Notes: a model not told the origin generated them from the letters alone. A DNA stretch of 64,000 bases from Butyrivibrio sp. (GCA_015056565.1 SVGB01000001.1:267442-331441), one strand, 5' to 3'. Positions 52,901-62,401 are shown, counted from the stretch's first letter. Numbers and translations: made by a program.

Positions 52901-54487
52901 CCCCATGACCTTGACCTTATCAAACTTCTCAGTCACCTTTCCAGTGACTTTGACCTTGTCAAATTTCTCATCTTTCTTATTATTTATCAGATTGTTCTTT
53001 TCCTCGTCCTTGATGATAAGGTTATCGTTTATTCTATTGCGAAGGCGCACAGGGCCCCCACTATTGTACTTCCTAAAGGCGTTTGTCAGCTTCCCAAATT
53101 CACGCATATCCTCGCCTTCACCAAATCTTTGCTGACGGGCCCAGTCACCATTATCTCTGCGTCTTGCAAATCTGTACCTGGGATCGCCCTCGATTTTAAA
53201 TCTTCCCATTCCGTCATACATGATCAGATGATCATGGCGAAGTGTAAAATCAATATATTTGTTGACCGCTTCGACATAAAACAGCCTTCTCAAAAAATCC
53301 TGATGGGATAATGCATATTCTCTTAAGCTGCCATCTTCCCCAAATACTTTATTTTGGTAGTAAGGAAGTGCCAGCTTGGTCATCTCGTAGTATTCTCTTA
53401 AGTGACCGGTTATAAATTTAACCAGAGAATCGCCTGTCAGTTCGTCAGGAGTTGGAATGTGCATTTTCATAAAGCGCTCAATGCCCTCTTCTTCCATCCT
53501 CTTTAAAGCTTCCTGATCATCATCCTGCCTGGCTTTGCTGTAGCTTTGATTAAATTTTTTATTCTTTATCTCAGCTCTGTTTAAAGGTCCATCAGCTTTG
53601 TCCTTAAGGACTATTCTGCAAGGCCACTGTGTATTCTCACTTTTTACCTGTTCCTGGATTGTCTCAAGATTAAGGAGCATATTTGTTGCATCGCTACTAA
53701 AGACGCCGCATGTATCACGGTATTCTCTCTGTTTTTCACTGATTGTCCTCTTGTTGATGCCATGCACTTCTCTCCAGCTTTCCTGAACTGATGGCGAGCT
53801 GTTTTTGATCTCGTCGTAAGCATCCTTTATCTTTCTTTCTACGCCGTTTAATTTGTCTTGAAGCCGACCTTTAAGGAGATCATCATTTTCTTTCTGAATG
53901 AGGTTAAGGAGCTGCTCTTTAAGCAGCATATTACAGGACAGTTTTGCCCTGCCCTTTAAATATGACTCATGAACCTTGTTCTTGGACTTGGTCTCCGCAG
54001 CAGCTATCATTCCTTTCAGTCTGTACTTCATTATTTCTTCACGATGAAGATACTTTGTGTAGTTATCAACATTTTGCTCATCATCCCGGGCATATCTGGC
54101 CATTTTCTCATTCATGATGCGAAAATTTTTCACAGCATTGGACGCATTACTTTTTCTCTTCCAGGCATAGTGATTTCCATAGCTTCTGGAATAGGCAGAT
54201 GTAATCCCATTTTCATCGTTGGCATATCTCTGGTATTGCTGCTGCTTGCTGGCGCCTAGAAGCGCATCCCTGAAGTAGTAATCTGTCCTCGCTTCAAAAT
54301 CCTCTTTGCTCTTATTCCTGTCCTCAAAGTATTCCATGAGCTGGTCAGCATCATAATCTATTTCATGGTTTTCAGGTCCAGGCATAGTAAAGCCTCTTTC
54401 TTGCACCCTTTCGCGGTACTGGTTCATCGCTTGGGGATTTTCAAGTTCCTGCTTTTTTGCCTTCTTATACTCCTCAAAATGTGACAT
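49973..54487 (-). CDS. Giant modular protein with disordered charged linkers, 1504 aa
   Basis: I recognise no family. No signal peptide or membrane helix is present. The N-terminal 480 residues are helical and charged. A first Lys/Glu/Asp-rich linker spans about 485-690 and a second about 925-972. Three related modules follow the pattern E-N-x-x-W-x-x-K-W-L-x-x-W, then ENMPHAYDGV or EYYPHIYDSV, then P-x-P. Their key segments begin at KLEENRVWIKLW, ENHEWNKKWLKTW and ENEAWNMKWLKAW. The linkers repeat a short motif (NIINEEE, INIIHEEE, NNIIKEE, INIINEE). AGGAGG precedes ATG 54487. A structural, effector or conflict role is open. Confidence 0.75.
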   Translation of the reverse strand: MSHFEEYKKAKKQELENPQAMNQYRERVQERGFTMPGPENHEIDYDADQLMEYFEDRNKSKEDFEARTDYYFRDALLGASKQQQYQRYANDENGITSAYSRSYGNHYAWKRKSNASNAVKNFRIMNEKMARYARDDEQNVDNYTKYLHREEIMKYRLKGMIAAAETKSKNKVHESYLKGRAKLSCNMLLKEQLLNLIQKENDDLLKGRLQDKLNGVERKIKDAYDEIKNSSPSVQESWREVHGINKRTISEKQREYRDTCGVFSSDATNMLLNLETIQEQVKSENTQWPCRIVLKDKADGPLNRAEIKNKKFNQSYSKARQDDDQEALKRMEEEGIERFMKMHIPTPDELTGDSLVKFITGHLREYYEMTKLALPYYQNKVFGEDGSLREYALSHQDFLRRLFYVEAVNKYIDFTLRHDHLIMYDGMGRFKIEGDPRYRFARRRDNGDWARQQRFGEGEDMREFGKLTNAFRKYNSGGPVRLRNRINDNLIIKDEEKNNLINNKKDEKFDKVKVTGKVTEKFDKVKVMGDVTERKEDKKEDKKEDKPVNIINEEEDGLEPLNINQIMKERETEDEKRRKEKRQKFENRKEADDKYTNKINDEDIKEDRKNNKKEDKKKDQKKEQIQKEDNADKNIINIESKENQNRINIIHEEEDEVELNKEEEKEYRKIRSKYSAKLKFTKEDFLVYKTIVDAQKVSHSNANKKAVSAGLKKGVFAGEGKEEYAKVTLAPAPLLKSLRFKEQVTEDKENGITHRHEMGITPLDQKKLEENRVWIKLWTSTDQTAAREQYIKENLPKMFDDFKWPTVEELSNGTALKGERLFEIMDMLRRLKGIDGLVSMSKTAKNICNEPAFAAKLDMLKNLQKYITATLRLKRNIDIDPENADGVRLYTRRFMSETDLKEVVNDNLKNYEEKLRLLAKDALFKKTVEVKKEEEKKENLDKNNIIKEEKKENLNKINIINEEKKDSKNTIDEDRKTIKDALKKSDDAYVSFKDHPEYLSLIKEANKYLVDGLAGKTVDRAVMHILKFVNFNKKGEPISKTDKENHEWNKKWLKTWHGMNGDFDTMGKMLQENMPHAYDGVDSLPPLPKVQVDLAGLEQTDKEKVIEEYRLQLDKWCEQVIRDDKLKMLLFAGNKGLSIDNLRKKIPGVKDYISIEKNPKYAALGNTLGFAVQYLISYIPQKYRMDLDSEDLEKAPNNEELLKVYAEKLYESSILYDQHKNDKDMAFDASKMKTMEAEFQKDKEFLQFKEQVPEFTRKGYDVLKKFERVKDMGNRPQYKAAYDKAEPTLSKYMGSGLSFDRSVSLIIKPVIHGKDGSPTNKIMAENEAWNMKWLKAWEDDDYDTREEMISEYYPHIYDSVSDIPIPTAAQVKNPNLYADVINVWIEKKVHGDSNNFFSAIRRDLAFNVINKAHPSLANHIKSDKRFAALNQAVNCLSLYATSYLTKQYNVNLIDGRDRVVDNKSTQVAMANMTIPDMLKELTAAVAKYGKLKDKKPVPYKKMKK
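52891..52968. repeat. Two tandem 39-bp units inside the 1504-aa gene
   Basis: Units 52891-52929 and 52930-52968 are direct repeats differing by point changes. They encode the protein repeat KFDKVKVTGKVTE / KFDKVKVMGDVTE. This points to growth of the linker by tandem duplication. Confidence 0.85.
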
Positions 54488-54628
54488 ATCCTAACCTCCT
54501 GACTAAAAAAATCCAAGATCTCAATATGTATATACGAATCAGCATCTTATCAGGGCAATGCTGCGAAGCCCATATATACAATTGTAGCATTATTTTGACC
54601 AATCAAATCTGTTAACTTTCTATAAAAA

Positions 54629-54667
54629 AGTGGCCTGTAAAAAAGATAATCTTTTTTACAGGCCACT
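54629..54667 (-). terminator. Strong terminator of the 2275-aa gene
   Basis: AGTGGCCTGTAAAAAAG (54629-54645) pairs perfectly with its complement at 54651-54667 around a 5-base loop, and a T run follows on the minus strand. It divides the two giant-protein operons. The remaining gap (54488-54628) must hold the promoter of the 1504-aa gene, but I see no convincing hexamers. Confidence 0.9.
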
Positions 54668-54687
54668 CTTTTGGCTATTTATGCTGT

Positions 54688-57600
54688 TTAATCAACTGAA
54701 TTGATACTGAAGAGGTTGTCATTGTTTTGAGATTTTTTAGCTTGCTGTCCCACCTGTAAAAACATGGTTTCTCTCGTAATAAGGTAAGAGGTCATCATAT
54801 CAAAGAGGTTTGCAGCATCAAAGAATCTATCCTCATATTTATCTAATTCACCCTTATATCGCTTTAAAACATCAAGTTCTTCACTGGTGAATGTCTTGGC
54901 AACGTAATCAAAACTCTTTGATCCCTGATACGTCTTGATCTTGTCATAGGCATCTATCCAAATGACAATGTACCTTAACTGGCGCAGCTGCTTAAATTCT
55001 TCATCATTTCTCTTATTTATCATGTCAGTTTCATCGATGCCATATTTCCTGAGATTGAACTTCTCCTGTTCAGTGAGATTGTTGAGTACAAAATCAACAT
55101 CGGATACACTCTTGGCTTTTTTCCTCTTCTTGGCAATGCCATCGAACATCGTCTTAATAGCATCCGGTTTGGCATTTAGAGCTTTATCCAGAACCTTCTG
55201 CTTGTTTTCAAGAGCCTTGTATTCTTTGAGGTAATCTCCGCTTGAGATGTACTTTTTCTTTTGCTCAAAGTATTCCGTGTTGGAAGCCTTATTTTTCTTA
55301 CTGATCTCACTGCCAAAATCAAGGGCATCATTTCTTGTCATGTTGTCCTTAGCTTTGTCTGACCTTGTAAGCTCATTAAGTGTCTCGTCATAAATGTTGG
55401 CATTCACAAGACTTCCATCGATCTTAATACCATTCTTAAGAAGATAAGCGTTGAACAGATCAAAGTATGTAGAAACCATAAACCTTGTCTTCTGATCTGA
55501 GAACATATTCTTTAACTGCTGCAGCGCTTCAAGTTTTTGAGGTCTTAATAGCTCAGGGTTGTATTGACTTGCTTTGCCATCAGACATTTCGTTAAGCTTT
55601 GCAACAGCTTTGTCATATTGATCAAAGAGATGGTCATTGACCTTGATCTCGGTCTCATTCATAGTGGTCAGCTCATTTATCTGCTCTGTGAGCTTATCAA
55701 TCTCGGTAGTCAGATCTGCAATCTTAAGTTTGTTTTTCTGAAGCTCCTCTTTATTACGCTTCATCCTCATGACTTCTGTTTTCTTTGATTCTACCTCATC
55801 AGTAAGATCCCTTATCTTTTCCTTATAACCCTTGATCCTGTCTTTGGAAACCGAGTATGCCTTTTCCTGAATATCTACTTCCTGCCACTGCTTGTAAATA
55901 TCGCTGTCTTTTTCACCATCTTTATAGGCTTTCTCTATCTGTCTCTCATAACCATTAAGATTTAAGACATCATTTCCGCTTTCAAAGATAATGCAGAAGT
56001 TCATAGCATTGACCATGCTGACGTAGAAGTCAGGATTTTCTTTTAACTGCTTTGAGAAGTACTCGTCCTCATAGATAGGTGTTGTGTTTGCTGCAGGCTC
56101 AGCAATCTTGCCCATATCAAGCTTAAGATCCTTAACAAGCTTAACTACATTTACACAGTTCTTTTCATCAACTACAGAAAGATTTCCTGCAATATTAGTC
56201 ACATCATCGGCAAGGAGGTTCTTAAAACTAGTGCAAACTGACTTTCCGGCAATCTTACTTGTAGCTGTCGCATAGCTCTTTGGAGGAGCCATAAAGAACA
56301 TCATCTGTGGATGGTAGGAATTGCTGATCGTAAATGTTACCTCCTCAGTATTCTGTTCATGTTCCTTGTAGGTGTTGTAAAGCATCTTAGTCTGATTGAT
56401 GGCACCTGTGTATTCGTTATAGAACTTCTCAAATTCTTTAGCCTTTTTGGTATCACCTTCTTTAAGGCCGTATGTGTCTCTCTTTACCTTAGCTTTTTTC
56501 TCATCTCCTTCTTGGATAAAGTCCTCTGGAGCAACGCTTACCAGAGTTCCGGAAACCTTCTGCTGGATAGCTTTAGCAAGATCTGTCTCAGCATAGGCAA
56601 CTTTCATAGCCTCTATGCTGTCTGTAACCTTCGCCTCCGCCTCCTTGAGATTCTTTTTCACCTGATCTTTAAGTTCCCTATGTTTATCGGCCTTGGTCTC
56701 ATCCCTTAAAGTATCAATTTCATCAATGGATAAGCCAAAGTTCAGACCTCCATTCTCTGTAATGCCGTACTTATTGGCAACTGAAATGACCGCATTGTAG
56801 TAAAGAGCATAGGACTCACCATGACCCTTGTCAAAATATGTCCTGATCTTCTTTACGATAGCCCTTTGACCATTTGTATCATAGAGTTTGTCAAAGCTTT
56901 CTTTTTCTCCATAGTACAGCTGCTGGAAAGCAAGGAGCTTATTTGCTGTATAGTAACATTCAGCAAAGTGCTCTACAATATAGTCTTCGTTAACCTTATT
57001 GATATCGATCTTCGTTCCAACATCAAGCGCATCCTTTGCAGTCTCTATAAGGAATTCATCCTTGGTACTAACGTTAAGGTACTTGTCAACATCCTGCTGG
57101 TTTTTCTCAGCCTTGATGGCATTGGCATTGGTGACAGCTTTTCCTGCAAAACCAACAGTGTGCTTTCTAAGAAGGAACATGAACTGCTTTTCGTCGATTC
57201 CCTTAGGAGCCAGGTCCTCCTTAAGCTCATCCAGGAACTTAGGATTTTGCATGTCGCTTATAGATGCCTTGGTCTCTGCAATGGCCTCCATTATATTCTT
57301 GATCTTGCTAATGTTCTTCTTGACATAAGTATCCTGTCCGAATACTTTACATCTTTCTGCAAGAACCTCCTCAGAATCTTTGTTATTCTTCCAGATGAAG
57401 TAATCGTTCATTACAGTCCTGTCGTTCTTAAAGAGCCTAAGTCTCATCTTAGCCTCTGCCCTTGCTCCGGCAGAAAGAGTAAAGAAGAAAGCTTTTGTGG
57501 CCTGGGTAAGGATCTCTTCAACCTTCTCGTGATCCATAAATTCAAGATTGCCAGCCTTTTTCTTGATGTATCTGAACAATTCCTCAGAATAATTTCTTGC

Positions 57601-60600
57601 TACAGGCATCTCCTGTCTTTGAAGTTCACCCTCAACAATTACCTTTTTCTCTGCTTTTCTTAAGGTGATCCAGTCTGACTCACCTTTGACTGCATTTTTA
57701 TCATTCTTCCTGATAATGTCATCTACAGCACCACCTTGATAGAATTGCACAAGTTCAAGATCATCCGTCATATCACGAAGGGATTTAATATTCTCTTTTC
57801 TTTCTTTTTCAAGAAGTTCAATCCTTTCATCGTACTGGGTTCTCTGCCTGTAGCCAACAAATGTTCCAAAATACTTCTTTTGTATTCTCTTATCGCCCTT
57901 CTTATAGAGCTCTTTCATCTGCTTTAAGGAGAGTTTTTCCTGCGCATCCCTTTCCTTAGAAGCAAGATCATTTAGCTCAGCAAGCTCTTTTTTTATTTCT
58001 GCATTTCTCTTAGACTTTTCTACCTCTTTCTTGGTAAATTCCCTTCCCTCTGCCCTGATGTCTCTCATCTTGTCTGCGTACTGTTTGTCGCTATTAACCA
58101 TGTTGGCCTTGATTTGTTTTCTTTTCCTGAACTCAAAGTCGTTCCAGTAAGAGATTCCATAATCAGCAAGCAGCATCTTCACATATTCCTTAAACTCTGA
58201 TAAAAGAAGCTCCTGCTCTCCAAGCTTTTCAAGCTCTTCTGCTGTGTATGCTGAATCGATCAGCCCAGTTTCTTTCTCAAAATTTTCGTGGTTAAAGACT
58301 ATAAAGCTGTCAACAAACTCAATTTCTGGAAGGATGTCCCTAAGATTCTTAAGGATTTCCTCATCATTAAGCTTTCCATCAACGCAGTACTTTGTCTTTA
58401 CTTTATTGAGAATGATCGTGAACTTATCCTTGCAATTCCGCAGGTATTTCTTTTTTTCATCATTGGTGAGGGCATAGTTTTTGTCAGGATTATATTTATT
58501 CTCTTTTTTTGCCTGTTCTATTCTCTCTTTTTCAATTGCTGTAAACTCCTGCGAAATGAAGTCCTCATCTGGCTTAAACTTGCTTGAGTATTTAATTCCA
58601 AGCTTAGCCAGACTTTCAGACTTGTTCTTGACATAATGCAGGCAGTCTTCCTGGATCTCAATGGCCTTGTCAGCCCTTGCAAGATAAGCTTCTCTTTCCC
58701 ATGAAAAAGCAAGATCACTCTTTATGAGTTCATCGTAATCTGCGTTATAGATTGCCTTAAGCTCATCCCTCTTAATTTCCTTGGTAATATCTGCCTTATA
58801 AGCATCGTAAGCACTTTTATCAAGCATCTTGATAGCTTTTGCATTGTAATTGTTGGCTTCTGCCATTCCAAGCATGAACTTATTGAGTTCTTCAAGCTTA
58901 TGGAGCTTATCGTATTCTGGATCCCCCTCCTTAAGGTCTTTCTTTTTGAGTTCATCAATCTGATCCTGGATCTTCTTCTGGCTCTTATTTATGGTCGTAA
59001 GGCGATATTCCTTATCTATACCTTCAATGACCTGATTATTGCCTTCCATATCAGGCGTGTCATAGATATAGTTGTAAGCCTCAGACATAGTAAAGTCCAT
59101 AGCCCCCTGCCATTTGTGGAAATAATCTCTGATGAGTCTTCCCTTTACCCTGACATCGATCTTCTGATCTCTGGTAAGTGTGTTGTATTCTTGAGGGCCT
59201 ATCTTACGGAATTCCAGGTCGTCGCAGATCTTTTTGAATTTCTCAAGCCAGAAATAGTTTTTAAAAGTCTCTTCGCTGGTAACATCAAGCTCTTTTGTAA
59301 TGTTATATTTCTCTGCAAGCTTCTCAGGAGAAGTATTCACGATCTCCTGCATTGAGATGGTAATATTACTATATTTTTCTTTATATAACTCGTAATTCTC
59401 CTTAGCCTTATCTCTTCTTTCTATGTTGTTGAGCATCTGAGGATTATTGATCTCTTTCTGAATATTGCCATCCACCAGCTTATTTACGAAGCGTGTTCTG
59501 TCAATTCCCCTCTTAAGGAGAGTGTAATTGTACTGAGACTGCATATCCTCAAGCTTTATCACCTTGCCATCTTTACCTTCGATCTCATCGAACTTTTTAA
59601 AGTCATAGTAATCAAGAGTCTTATAGAACAGGTCATTATATTCAAAGGCCTCTTTGAGCTTAAAGATATGATCAAGACCCTCATATTTAAGGACATTCTT
59701 AACAGAAGGCATAGCATCAATATCAAGCTTAAGATCTTTCTTCTTAAGATCGATGTTCATAAAGAAATCGATGGTGCCTTTATAGAAGCCCAACTGCTCG
59801 TTTAGTATTTCTGTCTCAGATGTAATGCGAACTCTTTCCTTATTGATGTAGTCTTTCCATACCTGCTCAATGTCTTCGAGTCCCACATCCTTTTTACCTG
59901 CAATCTTTTCCTTAAGCGCAAGATCTTCTATGGCGACCTTCCTTGCAGCAAGTTCATCGAGTCTTCTCATCTGCTCGTTGATCTTGTCAAATATCTGGTC
60001 GATCTCGCTTCCAAATATATCGTAGACCTGAGGATTGGCCATGATCTTATCTTTGATGGCCTGCATTTCCTCTGCCTTCTTGCCATCATCGTCATATTTA
60101 AACTTAAACTCAGTCTCTTCTTTCTGCTCCTTGCCCTCTACCTTAACTACTTTCGCCTTACTCTTTCTGGTCTGGATAGCCTTGTCCTCAAGTTCAGACA
60201 ATTTGGCTGCCATCTTTGCGTCAGCTGCGTCATCCATATAATCAGTAGTGGAATTGTAGGCTGCTTTGATGGCCTCCCATGTTTCTTTTACAAAGCCCTC
60301 ATAACCATTCTCTGTTCCAATTCCATCTTTCAGTTCGTCATCGTTCAGGAATTTTCTGATATTAGCCTTACTTGAGAGCTTGGATTCCTTCTTGTATCCG
60401 CAAAACCTTGCATGGTTTTCCATAAAATGTCTCATGATAGGCGCAAGAAGAATGATCCTGCTCCAGATCACTGCAGCCAGATCAGGATCTGTATGATCCT
60501 TGCTCTTCATATCAAGATAATTGGGATTAGCCCTTGTCAGAAATACGAAAGCATTCAGCATATCCGTATATCTCTGCATCTGAAGCATATTGGAAGCAAG

Positions 60601-61515
60601 ATACTTGTTCGTAAGCATATTGGGAGTCAGCTTGAACTTGATGAGCTTAAGTGCAAGCTCATCCATGACTTCTCTTCTTCCACCGTTCTTATTTTCAGTG
60701 TATTTTTTCATGATCCTCTTGTTGTATTCGGATCCGTCACTGCGCTCAGCCTTGGTCTCTGTACCCAGAAGTCCAACCTGTTTTTTCCAGAAAAGAACTT
60801 TTTTAGTCATGCTAAAGAAAGGACGAATACCCTGATCCATCTCGTCCATGCAGGATATCTCCTTACCACCCTTAATGGAACTTAAAAGTTCAGCACCTCT
60901 TTGCTTTAAGCCAGTCCAGGTTCCCTTAAGGGCCCCAAAAAACTTGCCGTGAGCCTTCATCTGTTTTTCATATATCTTTGACCAGTCTTGAACTACAACC
61001 TTCTTTCCGTTTGAGGTGTAGTTATTATAAATATCTCTTTGATTGTTTCTGGTCGAAAAATAATCCTTGTGATACCTGTAGTACTTATCAAGGGCATTAG
61101 TCTCCCTGACCGTATTAAGTCCAAAATGAAGCTGTGGAAGATTCTCTTGAATGGCATCCCTTGTATAATCAGCTATTTTTTTATGTTCATTTTTCTTGGT
61201 CTTATACCATTTGCTTTCAGCTGGCTGCTCCTGCTTTTCAAACGTCCCCTTTAGCGCAGACTTAATGTCCACCTTTTCAATGTCTTCCAGCTTTGTCTTA
61301 TAGGTTGTGGCCTCTGCATTGTCCATCCATTTGGGATAATATCTTTCCATAAAGGATGCCTTGTGCTCGTTATAGGTCTTCTGATTCCAATCCTCCTGGA
61401 GAAGACTGTTCTTATCCGTAAGCTTGGCTGAAACAGTCTCTTTGGTAGCCTGCTGCTTTTCCAAGGAGTCTAAAACTTTTTTCTGTTCTTCCTTTGTTAT
61501 CTTAAATCCATCCAT
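54688..61515 (-). CDS. Giant helical protein of unknown function, 2275 aa
   Basis: I recognise no domain. The protein is soluble, highly charged and mostly helical, with no signal peptide, no membrane helix and few cysteines. Residues about 1-700 look globular-helical, with long Lys/Glu-rich helices in between that could form coiled coils (for example the region near VESKKTEVMRMKRNKEELQK at about residue 1920). An N-terminal segment FMERYYPKWMDN faintly recalls the EYYPHIYD motif of the 1504-aa protein, so a distant relation is possible. GGAGC precedes ATG 61515, and the GNAT gene ends 46 bases upstream. Size, order and pairing mirror the 1504-aa gene. Function cannot be assigned. Confidence 0.75.
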   Translation of the reverse strand: MDGFKITKEEQKKVLDSLEKQQATKETVSAKLTDKNSLLQEDWNQKTYNEHKASFMERYYPKWMDNAEATTYKTKLEDIEKVDIKSALKGTFEKQEQPAESKWYKTKKNEHKKIADYTRDAIQENLPQLHFGLNTVRETNALDKYYRYHKDYFSTRNNQRDIYNNYTSNGKKVVVQDWSKIYEKQMKAHGKFFGALKGTWTGLKQRGAELLSSIKGGKEISCMDEMDQGIRPFFSMTKKVLFWKKQVGLLGTETKAERSDGSEYNKRIMKKYTENKNGGRREVMDELALKLIKFKLTPNMLTNKYLASNMLQMQRYTDMLNAFVFLTRANPNYLDMKSKDHTDPDLAAVIWSRIILLAPIMRHFMENHARFCGYKKESKLSSKANIRKFLNDDELKDGIGTENGYEGFVKETWEAIKAAYNSTTDYMDDAADAKMAAKLSELEDKAIQTRKSKAKVVKVEGKEQKEETEFKFKYDDDGKKAEEMQAIKDKIMANPQVYDIFGSEIDQIFDKINEQMRRLDELAARKVAIEDLALKEKIAGKKDVGLEDIEQVWKDYINKERVRITSETEILNEQLGFYKGTIDFFMNIDLKKKDLKLDIDAMPSVKNVLKYEGLDHIFKLKEAFEYNDLFYKTLDYYDFKKFDEIEGKDGKVIKLEDMQSQYNYTLLKRGIDRTRFVNKLVDGNIQKEINNPQMLNNIERRDKAKENYELYKEKYSNITISMQEIVNTSPEKLAEKYNITKELDVTSEETFKNYFWLEKFKKICDDLEFRKIGPQEYNTLTRDQKIDVRVKGRLIRDYFHKWQGAMDFTMSEAYNYIYDTPDMEGNNQVIEGIDKEYRLTTINKSQKKIQDQIDELKKKDLKEGDPEYDKLHKLEELNKFMLGMAEANNYNAKAIKMLDKSAYDAYKADITKEIKRDELKAIYNADYDELIKSDLAFSWEREAYLARADKAIEIQEDCLHYVKNKSESLAKLGIKYSSKFKPDEDFISQEFTAIEKERIEQAKKENKYNPDKNYALTNDEKKKYLRNCKDKFTIILNKVKTKYCVDGKLNDEEILKNLRDILPEIEFVDSFIVFNHENFEKETGLIDSAYTAEELEKLGEQELLLSEFKEYVKMLLADYGISYWNDFEFRKRKQIKANMVNSDKQYADKMRDIRAEGREFTKKEVEKSKRNAEIKKELAELNDLASKERDAQEKLSLKQMKELYKKGDKRIQKKYFGTFVGYRQRTQYDERIELLEKERKENIKSLRDMTDDLELVQFYQGGAVDDIIRKNDKNAVKGESDWITLRKAEKKVIVEGELQRQEMPVARNYSEELFRYIKKKAGNLEFMDHEKVEEILTQATKAFFFTLSAGARAEAKMRLRLFKNDRTVMNDYFIWKNNKDSEEVLAERCKVFGQDTYVKKNISKIKNIMEAIAETKASISDMQNPKFLDELKEDLAPKGIDEKQFMFLLRKHTVGFAGKAVTNANAIKAEKNQQDVDKYLNVSTKDEFLIETAKDALDVGTKIDINKVNEDYIVEHFAECYYTANKLLAFQQLYYGEKESFDKLYDTNGQRAIVKKIRTYFDKGHGESYALYYNAVISVANKYGITENGGLNFGLSIDEIDTLRDETKADKHRELKDQVKKNLKEAEAKVTDSIEAMKVAYAETDLAKAIQQKVSGTLVSVAPEDFIQEGDEKKAKVKRDTYGLKEGDTKKAKEFEKFYNEYTGAINQTKMLYNTYKEHEQNTEEVTFTISNSYHPQMMFFMAPPKSYATATSKIAGKSVCTSFKNLLADDVTNIAGNLSVVDEKNCVNVVKLVKDLKLDMGKIAEPAANTTPIYEDEYFSKQLKENPDFYVSMVNAMNFCIIFESGNDVLNLNGYERQIEKAYKDGEKDSDIYKQWQEVDIQEKAYSVSKDRIKGYKEKIRDLTDEVESKKTEVMRMKRNKEELQKNKLKIADLTTEIDKLTEQINELTTMNETEIKVNDHLFDQYDKAVAKLNEMSDGKASQYNPELLRPQKLEALQQLKNMFSDQKTRFMVSTYFDLFNAYLLKNGIKIDGSLVNANIYDETLNELTRSDKAKDNMTRNDALDFGSEISKKNKASNTEYFEQKKKYISSGDYLKEYKALENKQKVLDKALNAKPDAIKTMFDGIAKKRKKAKSVSDVDFVLNNLTEQEKFNLRKYGIDETDMINKRNDEEFKQLRQLRYIVIWIDAYDKIKTYQGSKSFDYVAKTFTSEELDVLKRYKGELDKYEDRFFDAANLFDMMTSYLITRETMFLQVGQQAKKSQNNDNLFSINSVD

Positions 61516-61561
61516 ATCTAATGCTCCTTACATTTGAAAATCAAACTGGTTTATCGTATCT

Positions 61562-62401
61562 TCAGATCACGTATCTGTATCTGCAGGAAATATCGTTTAT
61601 ATCCTCAAACAGGTTCAGGATAATATCTTCTCCGGCTTCATCAACTGGCTGAATCAGTATCCTGTGATCCTTTGTGAATTTCTTTTGCAAAAGATCTGTG
61701 CTCTTCTCTAACATGTGCAGCAATTCTACCGGCGACTTGTCCTTAGAATGTATAGCTGACAGAAGCAACAGGTCTTTTGATATATTTTCAAATACAAGAT
61801 AGGACTCGAGAATTCCGTTATTTATGATGCCCACGCTGACATCCTTATCTATCCTTGGTGATGTAAGTCCGTTAACAGGCGTCATCGCTCCTGACTTTTC
61901 AGCTTCACCTGTAGCGTGCTTTAATAACTTCTGGTCTATCTCTGAAAACTCTGTTCCACTTCCTTTTTTTTCAAACAGCCTGGTATTTTTGAGATTTCCA
62001 ACTGTTGTCAGGTAACAGTCATACTCCGGGTCTGCGTACTCAAATCCGTACTCCTCAAGGAAGTTTGCAAAGTCTTCCTGCTCCTTGCCATAGATCAGAA
62101 ACTCGGTGTTAAACTCCATGTTCTCCTGACCGAAGATCCTCTTGGTTTCATCCAAAAGAAATTTTCCTCCGCCTTTGCCTCTGAACTCCGGAGCAACATA
62201 GAATGATGTTATGTTTAAAAGAAAATCATCCGGCCTTATACATATGGCTCCGGCTGCTATGTTTTCGCCTTTTTTAAGTTCGTCAGCCACAAGCCCGATT
62301 GGCAATATCTTAAGATCCTCATTTATGAACTTTTCATCCTCTGAGGTGATAAAATCTTTAAAATACTCAAGATTGTCTTTTGTGATTGTTGTAATTTTCA
62401 T
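61562..62401 (-). CDS. GNAT-family N-acetyltransferase paired with the 2275-aa protein
   Basis: A 279-aa protein with an N-terminal GNAT domain; its acetyl-CoA loop is FRGKGGGKFLLDET (residues about 73-86), after FYVAPE. The C-terminal half looks like a degenerate second GNAT domain, as in the paralogue at 49133. It lies directly upstream of the 2275-aa gene (46-base gap) and 59 bases after the LytS-like gene. A target is not evident. Confidence 0.85.
   Translation of the reverse strand: MKITTITKDNLEYFKDFITSEDEKFINEDLKILPIGLVADELKKGENIAAGAICIRPDDFLLNITSFYVAPEFRGKGGGKFLLDETKRIFGQENMEFNTEFLIYGKEQEDFANFLEEYGFEYADPEYDCYLTTVGNLKNTRLFEKKGSGTEFSEIDQKLLKHATGEAEKSGAMTPVNGLTSPRIDKDVSVGIINNGILESYLVFENISKDLLLLSAIHSKDKSPVELLHMLEKSTDLLQKKFTKDHRILIQPVDEAGEDIILNLFEDINDISCRYRYVI

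Noticed and set aside
52391..53311. 306-aa plus-strand ORF rich in Phe, Leu and Ile that looks like a membrane protein
   Set aside because: It is the antisense of the Lys/Glu-rich linker of the 1504-aa protein; reverse complements of such codons give Phe/Leu-rich frames.
56821..57663. 280-aa plus-strand ORF inside the 2275-aa gene
   Set aside because: It is the antisense of a charged helical region, with no start signal or family match.
49133..62401. Giant proteins as phage tape-measure or polymorphic toxin genes
   Set aside because: No phage structural genes, no secretion signal, no RHS or toxin-end pattern and no immunity-like small gene are seen nearby.
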